From: JAGPCH01 sp039810605
GTDB lineage: Bacteria; Bacteroidota; Ignavibacteria; Tepidaquicellales; Tepidaquicellaceae
DNA: 64,000 nt
Assembly: GCA_039810605.1 (NCBI GenBank)
Contig: JBDHXH010000005.1
Location: forward strand, 8,888 to 72,887
Direction of reading: 5' to 3'
Positions 17,642-27,698 of the stretch are shown one piece after another. The first letter of the stretch is position 1, and the number at the start of each line of letters is the position of its first letter. Both the position numbers and the translations under genes were made by a program. The notes below the pieces were generated by a model. That model was not told where the DNA came from and did no database searches. It was given only the letters and a program-made list of their open reading frames with translations.

Positions 17642-18631
17642 TCATACAAGTTTCTTTCGCTTATTCAGGTAGCGAAGCAATGCTTCATCGAAAGGCGTTG
17701 ATGTATTCAGAAGGTTATAATCTATTTCGTTCTTCCTGCATTCGTTTTTATACTTTTCTATAAACTCTCTTATTGTTTCCTGATAGGCTTTCTGCATCGC
17801 GAAAGGCTGCGAGAAAATCTCTTCATGAGTTTCCATATCTTTAAGCGTTACAGGATTACCTTCGAGGAATGAGAGTTCAACAGGGTCAAGTATCTGAAAA
17901 AGAATAACTTCATTTTTGTTGTAGCGGAAATGTTTCAGTGCGCTGATTACACTTTCCTGATCGTCAAAAAAATCACTTAGAATAATTACGAGACCTCTTC
18001 TCTTCACTTTGTCGGCAATTTCATTAAGGCATTTCGCAGTACCCGTCTCATTTTCCGGTTTAATATCAGATAGTCCCCGCAATATCAGCTGAAGATTTGC
18101 TTTGGTTGAATGCGGAGGTATGTATGACCGGATTCTTGTGTCATAAGTAGTCAGAGAAATTGCATCCCGCTGGATCAGCATAAGATATGACAATGCAGCA
18201 GCAAGGTACGATGCATATTCAAGCTTGGTAATTTTTCCTGTGAGCTGCGATTCCCCATATTCAGATTTCGAAATCAATCTTTTGAAGAAATTCTTCTTTG
18301 TGTTGTCCTTCCCTGTAGCCTCGCCGGATTTAAAATCCATTGATCTGCTGATGTCAACAAGCAGATATGATTTCAGATTTGTTTCTTCCTCGAATCTCTT
18401 TATATAATACCTGTCCGTCTTTGCAAGAATTTTCCAATCGAGATGCTTAAGATCATCTCCCGGCATATATTGTCTGTGTTCCGCAAACTCCACGCTGAAT
18501 CCGTGATACGGAGACTTGTGCATGCCTGCAATAAACCCTTCAACCACCATTCTTGCTTTCAACTCCATGTTTGAAAGCTTCGCGACAATTGAAGGGTCTA
18601 AATACTTTTTATAATCTGAAACCTGTTGCAT
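17642..18631 (-). CDS. DUF58 domain-containing protein
   Basis: A 329-residue DUF58 protein with a von Willebrand factor A-like core. The hallmark segment FAEHRQYMPGDDLKHLDWKI lies near residue 45. The metal-site-like LLVDISRSMDF follows near 90, and VIILSDFFDD near 215. DUF58 genes usually sit beside a MoxR-type AAA ATPase; none is present here, so this copy is isolated. It lacks membrane segments. Convergent with the GWxTD gene; 26 bases after the TPR lipoprotein gene, likely the same transcript. Confidence 0.87.
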   Translation of the reverse strand: MQQVSDYKKYLDPSIVAKLSNMELKARMVVEGFIAGMHKSPYHGFSVEFAEHRQYMPGDDLKHLDWKILAKTDRYYIKRFEEETNLKSYLLVDISRSMDFKSGEATGKDNTKKNFFKRLISKSEYGESQLTGKITKLEYASYLAAALSYLMLIQRDAISLTTYDTRIRSYIPPHSTKANLQLILRGLSDIKPENETGTAKCLNEIADKVKRRGLVIILSDFFDDQESVISALKHFRYNKNEVILFQILDPVELSFLEGNPVTLKDMETHEEIFSQPFAMQKAYQETIREFIEKYKNECRKNEIDYNLLNTSTPFDEALLRYLNKRKKLV

Positions 18632-18657
18632 TGAATTATTTGTTCGTCCGCATTGAT

Positions 18658-19305
18658 TTATTTGCTAGCGGGGTCCTTCTCAACCGGAGTCTTTGCATCC
18701 TTAGTAGGATCCTCTTTCTTCGTGTCACTTTCCTGCTTTGACTGTCCGCTTGGTGCGTCTTTTACATCAAGATGAACTGTGTCTTTCCCCATTTTGTCAA
18801 TGTTCTGCTGAATCATCTCTTCAATAGATTTCCCTGATTTCAAAACCTCAAGCATTGTTCTTGCCGATTCACTCATCTTATCATTAGCATCTGTGTCTTT
18901 AGGATACTTTTCAAGAAATGTCTCATAAGACTTGATTGCGTTCGGCTTGTCCTTAAGAGTTTCGTCGTATAAAAACGCGACCATAAACAATGCCTGCTTT
19001 GCATCCTTTGTATTTGGAAAACTCTCCGCAAGCTCCTTATATGTCTTAATTCCCTCTTGGGGATTCTTGAGCTGATCAATCTGGATCCCGGCTATTTGAT
19101 TGTAAGCATGAAGTGCCTTATCCGACTTTGGATAATTCTTTATATACTCCCTGTATTCTGCAATAGCTTCATTATATTGCTTGGCATCAAGCTTGGCTTT
19201 AGCTTCATTCAGGTACTGCTCTTCAGTCTTCTTGTTTGTAGAGCATCCCATTAGTAAAGCAGAAAATATCAACAAGCTTAAGAATTTAAAATTAAGATTA
19301 CTCAT
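18658..19305 (-). CDS. TPR lipoprotein (BamD/YbgF-like)
   Basis: A 215-residue lipoprotein: signal peptide with lipobox LLMGC (cysteine at residue 21), then about three tetratricopeptide repeats (KLDAKQYNEAIAEYREYIKNYP, KNPQEGIKTYKELAESFP, KPNAIKSYETFLEKYP). A charged C-terminal tail rich in K, D, E and P follows. This arrangement is seen in outer-membrane assembly lipoproteins such as BamD, but the family cannot be fixed from repeats alone. It precedes the DUF58 gene. Confidence 0.78.
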   Translation of the reverse strand: MSNLNFKFLSLLIFSALLMGCSTNKKTEEQYLNEAKAKLDAKQYNEAIAEYREYIKNYPKSDKALHAYNQIAGIQIDQLKNPQEGIKTYKELAESFPNTKDAKQALFMVAFLYDETLKDKPNAIKSYETFLEKYPKDTDANDKMSESARTMLEVLKSGKSIEEMIQQNIDKMGKDTVHLDVKDAPSGQSKQESDTKKEDPTKDAKTPVEKDPASK

Positions 19306-19477
19306 ATTATATTTGGTTGAGTTTGATTTGTAAATGTTCTGAAACTATGGCAAATGTAAGGAAATCAGATGTAATATATAATGATAAACTGTTTCTGTAA
19401 ACCCGCTCGGATTTTACTTGCCATTATTACCATTAGTCAATTTACAAATCATAACCCAATATTAATCCATACTCGCG

Positions 19478-20071
19478 ATGATTTCCAATTTCGAAAAATA
19501 TCTCAAAGCTAATGCAGGTGTTACAGACGAACAATTCAAAACTCTGTCTGAAGGCTTAAAGTTGAGGTCTGTCAAACAAAATGAATTCTTGTTAAGGACC
19601 GGCGAAATATGCAGGAATGCCTTTTTTGTTGAAAGAGGTCTTCTGCGCTCCTACAGCATTGATAAAAACGGGAAGGAGCATATTGTACAGTTTGCTCCTG
19701 AAAACTGGTTCATTTCAGACCGCAGCAGCGCCTACTTCAATGAGCCTTCGGAATATTTCATAGACGCTATTGAAGAATCAAGTGTAATCTTCCTTGACAA
19801 TGACTTTATTCGGGATGCAACGGAGATGATTCCGTCATTCAGAAAGTATAATGAATACATACTCCATAATCACATTCGTCATTTATACAAAAGGATAAAC
19901 ATACTGATTTCAGACTCTGCCGAAAGCAGGTACTTGATTTTCGTACGCATGTATCCTGATCTTTTGCTGCGCGTTCCGCAATGGATGGTTGCTTCCTATC
20001 TCGGAATTGCTCCCGAGAGCCTTAGCAGAATCCGATTGGAACTTGCAAAAAGAAACTTTAAGAGTGGTTAG
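19478..20071 (+). CDS. Crp/Fnr-family transcriptional regulator
   Basis: A 197-residue regulator. Residues 20-120 form a cyclic-nucleotide-binding-like beta-roll (LLRTGEICRNAFFVERGLLRSYSID). A dimerisation helix follows near 130, then a short C-terminal helix-turn-helix (WMVASYLGIAPESLSRIRLEL). The arginine-glutamate cAMP-binding pair of true Crp is not evident, so the ligand is unknown. The pattern is typical of the many Crp-like regulators of Bacteroidota. It precedes the pirin gene by 88 bases, and an intervening promoter-like motif suggests separate transcription. Confidence 0.88.
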   Translation: MISNFEKYLKANAGVTDEQFKTLSEGLKLRSVKQNEFLLRTGEICRNAFFVERGLLRSYSIDKNGKEHIVQFAPENWFISDRSSAYFNEPSEYFIDAIEESSVIFLDNDFIRDATEMIPSFRKYNEYILHNHIRHLYKRINILISDSAESRYLIFVRMYPDLLLRVPQWMVASYLGIAPESLSRIRLELAKRNFKSG

Positions 20072-20117
20072 GTTTGCTTCTTAACAAATGTTAATGCGTG
20101 AGATGTTGCAATATAGG

Positions 20118-20125
20118 TATTTTTG
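20118..20125 (+). promoter_or_regulatory. Candidate -7 box upstream of pirin gene
   Basis: TATTTTTG matches the Bacteroidota TAnnTTTG -7 element 35 bases before the pirin ATG. No clear TTTG lies at the expected distance upstream, so this is a half match. Confidence 0.35.
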
Positions 20126-20159
20126 TATATTCAAAATTTAAACTAAAATAAAAAAGATT

Positions 20160-21038
20160 ATGAAACATCGAAGCATTGAAATTGTAGTGCCCCCGCGTGA
20201 ACCACATTTTGTGGGCGATGGATTCAGGGTCCATAACTTTATTCCAAGTGCATTTCGACTTGATATGAAAAGGATGACGCCTTTTATCATGCTCGATTAT
20301 AATTCCAAATTTTATTTTCCTCCCGTTGACAAGCCTCGTGGAGTGGGTGTCCATCCTCACCGCGGTTTTGAGACCGTTACAATTGCATATAAAGGAAAAG
20401 TAGAACATCACGACAGCGCAGGAGGAGGCGGAGTAATAGGCGAAGGAGATGTACAGTGGATGACTGCGGCTTCGGGTGTGTTGCATAAAGAATTTCATGA
20501 ATCCGCCTGGAGCAAAAAAGGCGGTGATTTCCAAATGGTGCAGCTCTGGGTGAATCTGCCGGCTAAAGACAAGATGAGCAAGCCAAGATATCAAAGCATC
20601 AGACATGATGACATAAATAAATTTCAACTTCCGGGAAATAATGGAACAATAGAAGTCATTGCTGGTCAGTATAAAAATGTTAAAGGTTCTGCATCAACTT
20701 TCACACCCGTAAATCTTTTCAATGCAAGACTAAATAAAGGAGCTGAAGCAGTATTTGATTTTCCTGCCTCATACAACACATCACTCCTTGTAATTGAAGG
20801 AAGTATAAGTGTTAACGGGAAAGAGAAGGTAGGCGCGGATAATTTTGTCCTGTTTGGAAATGACGGAGAGTCATTTTCAGTTAATGCTATAGAGGATTCA
20901 ATTGTTCTGATACTAAGCGGAGAGCCTATTAATGAGCCAATTGCATCACGAGGTCCGTTTGTCATGAATACCAGGGAAGAACTTGTTCAGGCTTATGAAG
21001 ATTTCAATCTCGGAAAGTTTGGCTATCTTGAGGATTAA
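20160..21038 (+). CDS. Pirin family protein
   Basis: A 292-residue bicupin of the pirin/YhhW family. The N-terminal cupin carries the metal ligands in VGVHPHRGFETVTIAY (near residue 62) and HHDSAGG (near 82), with the third histidine in GVLHKEFHE near 108. The C-terminal cupin (residues 170-250) is degenerate, as usual. Family members show quercetin 2,3-dioxygenase activity in vitro or act as redox-sensitive cofactors; the role here is unknown. Confidence 0.9.
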   Translation: MKHRSIEIVVPPREPHFVGDGFRVHNFIPSAFRLDMKRMTPFIMLDYNSKFYFPPVDKPRGVGVHPHRGFETVTIAYKGKVEHHDSAGGGGVIGEGDVQWMTAASGVLHKEFHESAWSKKGGDFQMVQLWVNLPAKDKMSKPRYQSIRHDDINKFQLPGNNGTIEVIAGQYKNVKGSASTFTPVNLFNARLNKGAEAVFDFPASYNTSLLVIEGSISVNGKEKVGADNFVLFGNDGESFSVNAIEDSIVLILSGEPINEPIASRGPFVMNTREELVQAYEDFNLGKFGYLED

Positions 21039-21200
21039 CAATTTGCGGCTGCATGACTTGGCAATATAGCAAACGCGAGGCTGCAGCCGCAAAAATTTTC
21101 TTCGTCCGGAATTTTCGCAAAATAGAAAATTTGATTTCAATATCTGATGTGTTAACATCAGGATGATTCAATGTTTATAAACCGTTAAAATGAATATGAC

Positions 21201-22601
21201 ATGAAAAGACTGAACTTAAATGAAAATTTCATCTGCAGGATCTGGGAAGAAAATTCCTTTTACAAAGATCTGCGAACCACCGAAGAAGAGCAAGTTGTGA
21301 TACTTGATTACGGGAGAAAAAATTTCGATGCAGGTCCTGATTATCGAGATGCCCGTGTATCAATCGGAGGAAAAATTTATACCGGCAGCGTTGAAATTCA
21401 CAGAAGTGAAAATGACTGGCATCAGCATCGTCACAAAGGAGACAATAAGTATAACGATGTAATTCTTCACGTTGCATTCTATAGCAGTGAAGATGAGATT
21501 AGTTCTGCTCCTGCAATTGCAAAAAGGTCAAGACGCATACCAACAGTTTATCTTTCTGAATTTCTGACAAGGTCCATTCACGAAATCTGGAGAGAAATTA
21601 TTGAGAATCCCTCACCTTCATTTCAACTCCCGTGCTTTGAACAAAATAAGTCAGTTCCCCGCTTCATTGTAAAAGAGTGGATAGAAAATCTCGCTGCAAA
21701 AAGACTCATGCTCAAATGCATGAGGATGGATGAGCGTCTTCGCGAGCTTCATATCATTTCAGGCGACGACAGCAAGTGGGAGCAAGCGCTCTTTGAATTT
21801 ACTTGCGAGGCACTCGGCTATTCGAAGAATAAGGAGCAGATGCTCGCATTGTCACGAAGAATTCAACTGAAAGATATTTCAAACATTGCGCAGGATGTAT
21901 TGATCTTTGATTCTGTTTGTTTCGGGCTTGCAGGGTTTCTGAATGATTTGCGATTCAAAGATGACTACATTATCCGTCTGAAGTCTGAATGGAACAAAAT
22001 GAAAAATGTACTTATGAAAGAGACAATGAATAAATCGGAATGGAATTTCTTCAGGCTAAGACCGCAGAATTTTCCTACTGTAAGAATTGCTTACGCAGCT
22101 GCGCTTTTGTATGAGATTAGTAATAAAGATTTTTTTAAAAGACTGATCAGAACTTTTGAAACTTCTCAAGATCTTGTTTCGGACATTGAATCGCTGATGA
22201 AAGATATTGAAATTTCTCCCTATTGGAAAAATCATTTCATGTTCGGAAAGGTAACACCGTCAACAAGGAATGTTATTGGTTCAGAAAGGATCATTGATAT
22301 TCTTGTAAACGTTTTTCTGCCACTTGTTCGCTTGTATTCGGGGGAAGAAAAGAACAGGAATCTGGAGAGCAGAGTAGAATTCTTTTATAAGAACAAACAA
22401 CAGAGCCGTGGGCGAAATGAAGTTGTAAGAGTAATGGAAAAACAACTTCATTACGAAATCAATTCAGTTTCTGAAGAGCAGGGACTCATTCATCTTCACA
22501 ATTTTTTCTGTGTCAGGGGAAAATGCAAGGATTGCGAAATAGGAAAATCAGTGTTTTGTGATGAACGGGTAAAGGAGCCTTTGAAAATAATTTTATATTA
22601 G
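21201..22601 (+). CDS. DUF2851 family protein
   Basis: A 466-residue DUF2851 protein, a family mostly confined to Bacteroidota, Chlorobi and relatives, with no assigned function. The N-terminal part shows the conserved NFDAGPDYRDARVSIGG, GSVEIHRSENDWHQHRH and YNDVILHVAFY motifs near residues 35-95, whose H/D/E pattern could form a metal site. The protein ends with a cysteine motif, FFCVRGKCKDCEIG, after residue 440, possibly a zinc or cluster site. Convergent with the BamA-like gene. Confidence 0.88.
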   Translation: MKRLNLNENFICRIWEENSFYKDLRTTEEEQVVILDYGRKNFDAGPDYRDARVSIGGKIYTGSVEIHRSENDWHQHRHKGDNKYNDVILHVAFYSSEDEISSAPAIAKRSRRIPTVYLSEFLTRSIHEIWREIIENPSPSFQLPCFEQNKSVPRFIVKEWIENLAAKRLMLKCMRMDERLRELHIISGDDSKWEQALFEFTCEALGYSKNKEQMLALSRRIQLKDISNIAQDVLIFDSVCFGLAGFLNDLRFKDDYIIRLKSEWNKMKNVLMKETMNKSEWNFFRLRPQNFPTVRIAYAAALLYEISNKDFFKRLIRTFETSQDLVSDIESLMKDIEISPYWKNHFMFGKVTPSTRNVIGSERIIDILVNVFLPLVRLYSGEEKNRNLESRVEFFYKNKQQSRGRNEVVRVMEKQLHYEINSVSEEQGLIHLHNFFCVRGKCKDCEIGKSVFCDERVKEPLKIILY

Positions 22602-22631
22602 AGGCGCCGAAAGCTGACGGACATTGCATCT

Positions 22632-24386
22632 CTAAAAATCATTCACGAGTCCGAAATTTATTTTGCCGTCAAGAAGGTCGTCATCTTTTCCGAGGGCATA
22701 GCTAACCCCAATGAGACCCAGTCCGGTTTCCAGACGTATGCCCAGACCAAAGCCATACAAGAATCCGCTCTGCTCGGGGAAATGATTGACCGTATCTTCC
22801 GGTTTGAAGTAGTATCCCGAATCAAAAAATCCGAAAAGGAATCCTCTTCTGGAAATTGCATACCGGAGTTCAAAGTTACTTATGGCAAGCTGTGAGGCGA
22901 GGAATTGCTCGTTGCGGTATCCGCGTATATATTTGTTGCCGCCGATTCTGAAATAATCTCCGTCTTCAAGTTTATCTGACTTCACTTCTCCGCCAAATAC
23001 TCTCAACAGAGTAGTCTGCCTCTTAAAAAAGGAAGAATAAAAATCCAGGTCAATATAATACTTTTGAATTGAATAACTTTGCTGATATCCGAGATTCTGA
23101 AGCTGCGCATAATTGAATATCTTTTTGCTGCCGTAAGAATACGAGCTTCTGTAGAGAAAACCCTTTGAAGGAATATAAATATCATCTCTGTTATCAAATC
23201 GAAGTTCTGTTCCCGCATAAAAAATTCTGGAGTCTGCAATGACAAGTGCAGAGTTTGGATTATCGGAAGGAATAATTCTTTCATATCCGCCCAATCCTGC
23301 GACAGTAATCTTGTCGGATATAATCAGGTCAGCTTTGATGTCAAGATTTCGCTTAGTATAAGTTGTATCCTGAATTCTCTGGAGAAATGCAAAGTTCATA
23401 TTGAGAGGAAGGCTGAAGAGATACGGTTCAAAGTATCTGAATTCCAGCTCTTGCGTTTCTCTGACTTCCTGTTGATATTTTGCTTCGAGCTTGCGGGCTG
23501 TACCGAACAGATTTCTGAATGAGACATTGACGAGTCCTGTAAAGTATCCGCTCTGGCTCCCGCTCGGTGGATTGTACCCGATGACTCCGTCAAATGTATT
23601 GGTATTGCCCTCGGTAACTTCAATAAGCAGTCCTGATTCATTCTTGTTCTTCATCAAATAAACTTTCGGATCAGAAACAGTTTCAAAGATATTAAGACGA
23701 TCGAGTCTGTCTTTTATTTGTTCCAAAGTTTTCGAGTTTATTGTTTTATTCTTCCCAAGATCTATTTCACGGAGAATGACATAATCTTTTGTAGTTTCAT
23801 TGCCTTTGATTTTTATCTGATCAATCCTGACTTTTGAATTCTCCGTAACCTCAAGTTCAATTCTTATTTTATCGTCATTGTTTTCCCTGTACACTGAAAT
23901 ATCTTTAACATTAATTCTTGCAAAAGGAAGTCCGATTTTTTCATAATGCTTCAGAACATCTGCAATATCTTCATTAAGAATCTTGTCGTTCAAAACATCT
24001 CCCGGTTTTGTTTCAAAACTCCTCATCAACTGACTTTCACTTAAGGCAGTATTGCCGGTGATGTCAATTTTACCGATAGTTACTTTGTTCCCTTCCGATA
24101 TATCGAGATCAATATCCACAAAAGCAGAGTCATCGGCAAAGTTCAGATTCTCTTTCGAGAATTTCATAAACAGGAATCCAAGAGACTTGTATTTATCCCG
24201 GATAGTTTTGAGATCAGTTTTGAACTGATCCCGATCAAAATTTCCGTCCTTCTTTGATACCATCAAATCAAGAATGTTAGAATAAGTAAGGTAGTTATTT
24301 CCCTCAATGCGGATTGAATTTATCTTTGTCTGGGAATAGAGGTTGATGCTGCAGAGGAACATTATTGCAACGGGAAGTTTCATCAT
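22632..24386 (-). CDS. BamA/TamA-like outer-membrane protein
   Basis: Outer-membrane protein of the Omp85 superfamily, 584 residues. A signal peptide (residues 1-18) is followed by three POTRA-like domains (INSIRIEGNNYLTYSNILDLM, KVTIGKIDITGNTALSESQLM, KVRIDQIKIKGNETTKDYVIL). A 16-strand barrel is expected from about residue 240, with the conserved RIGGNKYIRGYRNEQFL segment (the (V/I)RG(Y/F) motif) and a terminal phenylalanine. It is shorter than the 5-POTRA BamA, so it is more likely a second Omp85 protein than the main BamA. Confidence 0.87.
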   Translation of the reverse strand: MMKLPVAIMFLCSINLYSQTKINSIRIEGNNYLTYSNILDLMVSKKDGNFDRDQFKTDLKTIRDKYKSLGFLFMKFSKENLNFADDSAFVDIDLDISEGNKVTIGKIDITGNTALSESQLMRSFETKPGDVLNDKILNEDIADVLKHYEKIGLPFARINVKDISVYRENNDDKIRIELEVTENSKVRIDQIKIKGNETTKDYVILREIDLGKNKTINSKTLEQIKDRLDRLNIFETVSDPKVYLMKNKNESGLLIEVTEGNTNTFDGVIGYNPPSGSQSGYFTGLVNVSFRNLFGTARKLEAKYQQEVRETQELEFRYFEPYLFSLPLNMNFAFLQRIQDTTYTKRNLDIKADLIISDKITVAGLGGYERIIPSDNPNSALVIADSRIFYAGTELRFDNRDDIYIPSKGFLYRSSYSYGSKKIFNYAQLQNLGYQQSYSIQKYYIDLDFYSSFFKRQTTLLRVFGGEVKSDKLEDGDYFRIGGNKYIRGYRNEQFLASQLAISNFELRYAISRRGFLFGFFDSGYYFKPEDTVNHFPEQSGFLYGFGLGIRLETGLGLIGVSYALGKDDDLLDGKINFGLVNDF

Positions 24387-24702
24387 ACATTTGCAAACTA
24401 AAATAATCCCATTAAAATTAAAACAGCTTAAGGAAGTTATTTATGGCAAGGGAAGGACCCTGTAAGAATAAGTGGAGCTACTTCGCAATCAAAAGAGATG
24501 TGTTTCAAACGGAAGAGTAATTTCCGAATAAATATTCCTTTATAAGTAAGCAACGGAAATTCTGCTATGAACTAAGAAGTAACGTCACAGCTGTCTGAAT
24601 GGTATATGATAATCAGGATATCAGCATGAACGTGCCGGTTCGTGGAATAAAAAATAATGATTACAAGTGCTTCTTGCTCATTTACAATAGGGACATTTGT
24701 CA
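24387..24702. other. Intergenic region, no feature recognised
   Basis: About 316 bases between the BamA-like gene and the stop of the SBBP/T9SS gene. It should contain the BamA-like promoter and the end of the T9SS transcript, but I see no strong hairpin or exact promoter match. Confidence 0.5.
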
Positions 24703-26331
24703 CTATTTCAATAACACCATTTGTCTTGTTTGCGAATGACCGTTTACATCAAGTTTATAAAAATAAACTCCGCTTGAAAGTTTACTCCCTTCAAAAGGAA
24801 CTTCATAACTTCCGGGCTGCAGTCTTTCATTTACAGGTACTGCAACCTCTTCGCCAAGAGAGTTATAGACAATCATTTTCACTTGTGATTCCCTGTCAAC
24901 GCCGAAAGATGGAATTTCAAATGTTATCTTCGTCGAAGGGTTGAACGGATTTGGATAATTCTGACGGAGATTAATTCCGGAAGGAACTTCATTTGAAATC
25001 TGGTTGATCCCTATCGTCTGTGAATACTTGATGACGAGATAGTCGGCATTTAAATCATCTGCAGTTCCGGCGATATACACATTGTGATCCGCGTCAACCA
25101 GGACTGCAAATGTTTCTGAAGCATCCGAGCCGGAATATGTTACAGCCCATTTCGGGTTTCCGGAATTATCATACTTTAATGTGATTGCGTTTCCATCACT
25201 GCCCGTGTTTGAATATCCCGTAACGTAAACATTACCTTCAGCATCTACCGCAATTGAATGCGGATCATCATCACGATTGAATGCCGGATTATCATACAAT
25301 GCCAGCCACTGCATTACTCCGGATGAGTTGTATTTTACAGTTCCGATATCGTTATATGAACTTGAAACCCTTGTGCGTCCGGTTACATAAACATTTCCTG
25401 CGGCATCAACTTTGAGATCTTCCGGAATATCTTGAGAAACACCATTGCTTGTGTAACGTGTTGCCCACTGCTGAACACCGAAGTTGTTATATTTTATTGT
25501 CATGTAATCAACACCGGAATTAGTCCCTGTTGTGAATCCCGTTACATAAACATTTCCTGCATTATCAATCTCAAATCCCTGCGGTATTTCATTTGAGGCA
25601 GTTGTTCCGTTATATCTTGCGGACCATGAACTGTCTCCGTTTGAATTATATTTTATGGTCAGAAAATCAGAACCCGAGCCGGGTGCTGAACTTGTGCCCG
25701 TGACATAGCAGTTTCCCGAATTGTCTGCTCTTATGTGATATGCAAGTGCAACCATATTTGATGAATAATTGTATAGTCTTGCCCATAAGAAATTACCGGA
25801 GGAGCTATATTTGAGTGTAACATAAGATGTGCCTGAAATTCCGTCACTGCTGCCTGTTACATAAACGTTTCCCGAGTTGTCAACCGCAATGTCAGAGGCG
25901 AAATCACTTCTTCCCGAACTTCCTGACCAAAGCTTTACCCATTGCTGAACCCCCGCGGGATCATATTTGATGACTGCAATATCATAGTAAGAAGTTGAAT
26001 CACGAACATGTCCCGCTACATATACATTTCCTGAATTATCAACTGCCAATGCGACGGCCTCGTCATAGTCGTTTGCAACTCCATTATAAGTCGCTGACCA
26101 TTGCAGTTGTCCGGAAGAATTATACTTGACAGTGCCGAAGTCGTGGTTAATTCCTGTGCTGACACTTCTCCCTGTTACAATTATGTTATTCTGATTATCC
26201 CGAACCATTGAATTAAGCTCATCAATGCTATTTCCTGTTCCGTTATATGTGCGAACCCATTCCTGTGATACCTGCGCATCAATTTTATTGAGTGCAAACA
26301 TCATCAGGGTTATTAGTATTATAGTTTTCAT
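24703..26331 (-). CDS. SBBP-repeat secreted protein with T9SS type-A sorting domain
   Basis: A 542-residue exported protein. A signal peptide (residues 1-19) is followed by about eight SBBP-type beta-propeller blades, each with a VDNSGNVYVTG-like phrase about 52 residues apart. The C-terminal 90 residues are a T9SS type-A domain: RQNYPNPFNPSTKITFEI, YNSLGEEV, LSSGVYFYKLDVNG and a basic terminal QTRQMVLLK. It should cross the outer membrane through the type IX system and be anchored or released there. No enzyme domain is visible. Confidence 0.9.
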   Translation of the reverse strand: MKTIILITLMMFALNKIDAQVSQEWVRTYNGTGNSIDELNSMVRDNQNNIIVTGRSVSTGINHDFGTVKYNSSGQLQWSATYNGVANDYDEAVALAVDNSGNVYVAGHVRDSTSYYDIAVIKYDPAGVQQWVKLWSGSSGRSDFASDIAVDNSGNVYVTGSSDGISGTSYVTLKYSSSGNFLWARLYNYSSNMVALAYHIRADNSGNCYVTGTSSAPGSGSDFLTIKYNSNGDSSWSARYNGTTASNEIPQGFEIDNAGNVYVTGFTTGTNSGVDYMTIKYNNFGVQQWATRYTSNGVSQDIPEDLKVDAAGNVYVTGRTRVSSSYNDIGTVKYNSSGVMQWLALYDNPAFNRDDDPHSIAVDAEGNVYVTGYSNTGSDGNAITLKYDNSGNPKWAVTYSGSDASETFAVLVDADHNVYIAGTADDLNADYLVIKYSQTIGINQISNEVPSGINLRQNYPNPFNPSTKITFEIPSFGVDRESQVKMIVYNSLGEEVAVPVNERLQPGSYEVPFEGSKLSSGVYFYKLDVNGHSQTRQMVLLK

Positions 26332-26565
26332 GATAAAAGAAATTTATATTATAAAAAAATTAGCTGCACAAAATTGCGTCACGGCAAACTGATAGTCAAG
26401 TAAAATATTCCCAAATTGTTACAAAGAGTTACAAAGGTTTGAATGGCGAATTAATTTAATCGAATCCATTGATTTCAGTTTTGAAACCATTGCACTAAAC
26501 AAATTAATATTAACTAGAATTAATATTGCACTGAATAATTTGTATAAAGAATTGACTTAATTACC

Positions 26566-26573
26566 TAATTTTG
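26566..26573 (+). promoter_or_regulatory. Candidate -7 box upstream of the cyclase gene
   Basis: TAATTTTG matches TAnnTTTG and lies 44 bases before the ATG at 26618. The nearest upstream TTTG is 23 bases away, slightly longer than ideal spacing. Confidence 0.4.
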
Positions 26574-26617
26574 TCGAGTGACCGGTCAGGAAATTTCCAA
26601 ATTTCATTTTGCACTCC

Positions 26618-27637
26618 ATGAAATTCAACTTTATCAGAAAACTTAAGACTCTCTCTTTAATCTGCATGCTTGCGGGATTTGCAGGTGTTATCTTTCAACT
26701 CATAAGCGAGCGTAATTTGAATTTCAACAGCATTTTGTTTGGAGTGCCTTTAGGATTCTGCTTTGGAATTCTTGAACTATTTTTATTTCCAAGGGCAGAA
26801 GAAAAATTCAGGAGGTGGTCATTTACGGGAATGATAATTTTCAAAGCAGTATCATATACTTCGTTAATATATCTTGTTACCGTTCCAATAGTGATTTTCA
26901 TTGGTTTGACCGAAGGACGCAATCTCAATGAAATTCCGGGATTTCTGACCTCAATGTCCCAGTTGGTTCTGGTAGTCTATACGCTCGTCATCTATACGCT
27001 TCTGGTTCTGTTGTTGCAAATAAATAATCTTCTGGGTGAGGGCGTTCTATGGAAGTTCATTCTCGGCAAATATCATAAACCACGGGAGGAAGAGAGAATC
27101 TTTATGTTTCTCGATATGAAATCTTCGACAATGATTGCGGAGAAACTTGGACATGTTCGTTTCTACGAATTGCTCAATGAACTATTTCATGAAATTTCCC
27201 GTCCGGTCATTATGACGAAGGCAGAAATTTATCAGTACATTGGAGATGAAATGGTTCTTACCTGGGAGGTAGAAGATGGGTTGAATAATTTGAATTGTCT
27301 AAGAACTTTTTTCATGTTCAAAGAGAACATTGAGAAAAAAAACGAGAGCTACTTTCATAGATTTGGCGTGAAGCCTGAATTCAAGGCAGGTCTGCATTTC
27401 GGGAAAGTCATTAGCGCTCAAATCGGAGATCTCAAAAGAGAAATTGTTTACAACGGCGATGTACTCAATACGACTTCACGGATCCAGAACGAGTGCAATA
27501 AATACAATCGCAGCTTTCTTGTTTCAGGAATCCTTAAAGATAGGTTAAAGCAATCCCCGGAATTCCAATGGGAAAGAATTGATACTGTAACACTGCGAGG
27601 CAAAGAAACAGAGGTTGAATTGTATAGCGTAACGTAG
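26618..27637 (+). CDS. Membrane-bound class III adenylate/guanylate cyclase
   Basis: A 339-residue protein with an N-terminal membrane domain of about four hydrophobic helices (residues 10-145) and a C-terminal class III nucleotide cyclase domain. The first metal aspartate is in FMFLDMKSSTMIAEKLGH and the second in YQYIGDEMVLTW. The transition-state asparagine and arginine are present in DVLNTTSRIQNECN, so it looks catalytically intact. The ATG at 26618 is preferred over a TTG at 26609. Choice between ATP and GTP is not certain. No two-component domain is attached; the membrane part may be the sensor. Confidence 0.88.
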   Translation: MKFNFIRKLKTLSLICMLAGFAGVIFQLISERNLNFNSILFGVPLGFCFGILELFLFPRAEEKFRRWSFTGMIIFKAVSYTSLIYLVTVPIVIFIGLTEGRNLNEIPGFLTSMSQLVLVVYTLVIYTLLVLLLQINNLLGEGVLWKFILGKYHKPREEERIFMFLDMKSSTMIAEKLGHVRFYELLNELFHEISRPVIMTKAEIYQYIGDEMVLTWEVEDGLNNLNCLRTFFMFKENIEKKNESYFHRFGVKPEFKAGLHFGKVISAQIGDLKREIVYNGDVLNTTSRIQNECNKYNRSFLVSGILKDRLKQSPEFQWERIDTVTLRGKETEVELYSVT

Positions 27638-27698
27638 CTAAACTTTTCTAAACTTTTTGATTTTGCTAAAACTTAGTTATGCACAAGGTATTATTCAT

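Noticed and set aside
18658..18740. Frameshifted or truncated end of the TPR lipoprotein
   Set aside because: The polar K/D/E/P tail reads through normally to a stop and looks like a disordered tail.
20091..20627. 178-codon frame opposite the pirin gene
   Set aside because: It is a shadow of the pirin coding sequence, whose cupin motifs are clear.
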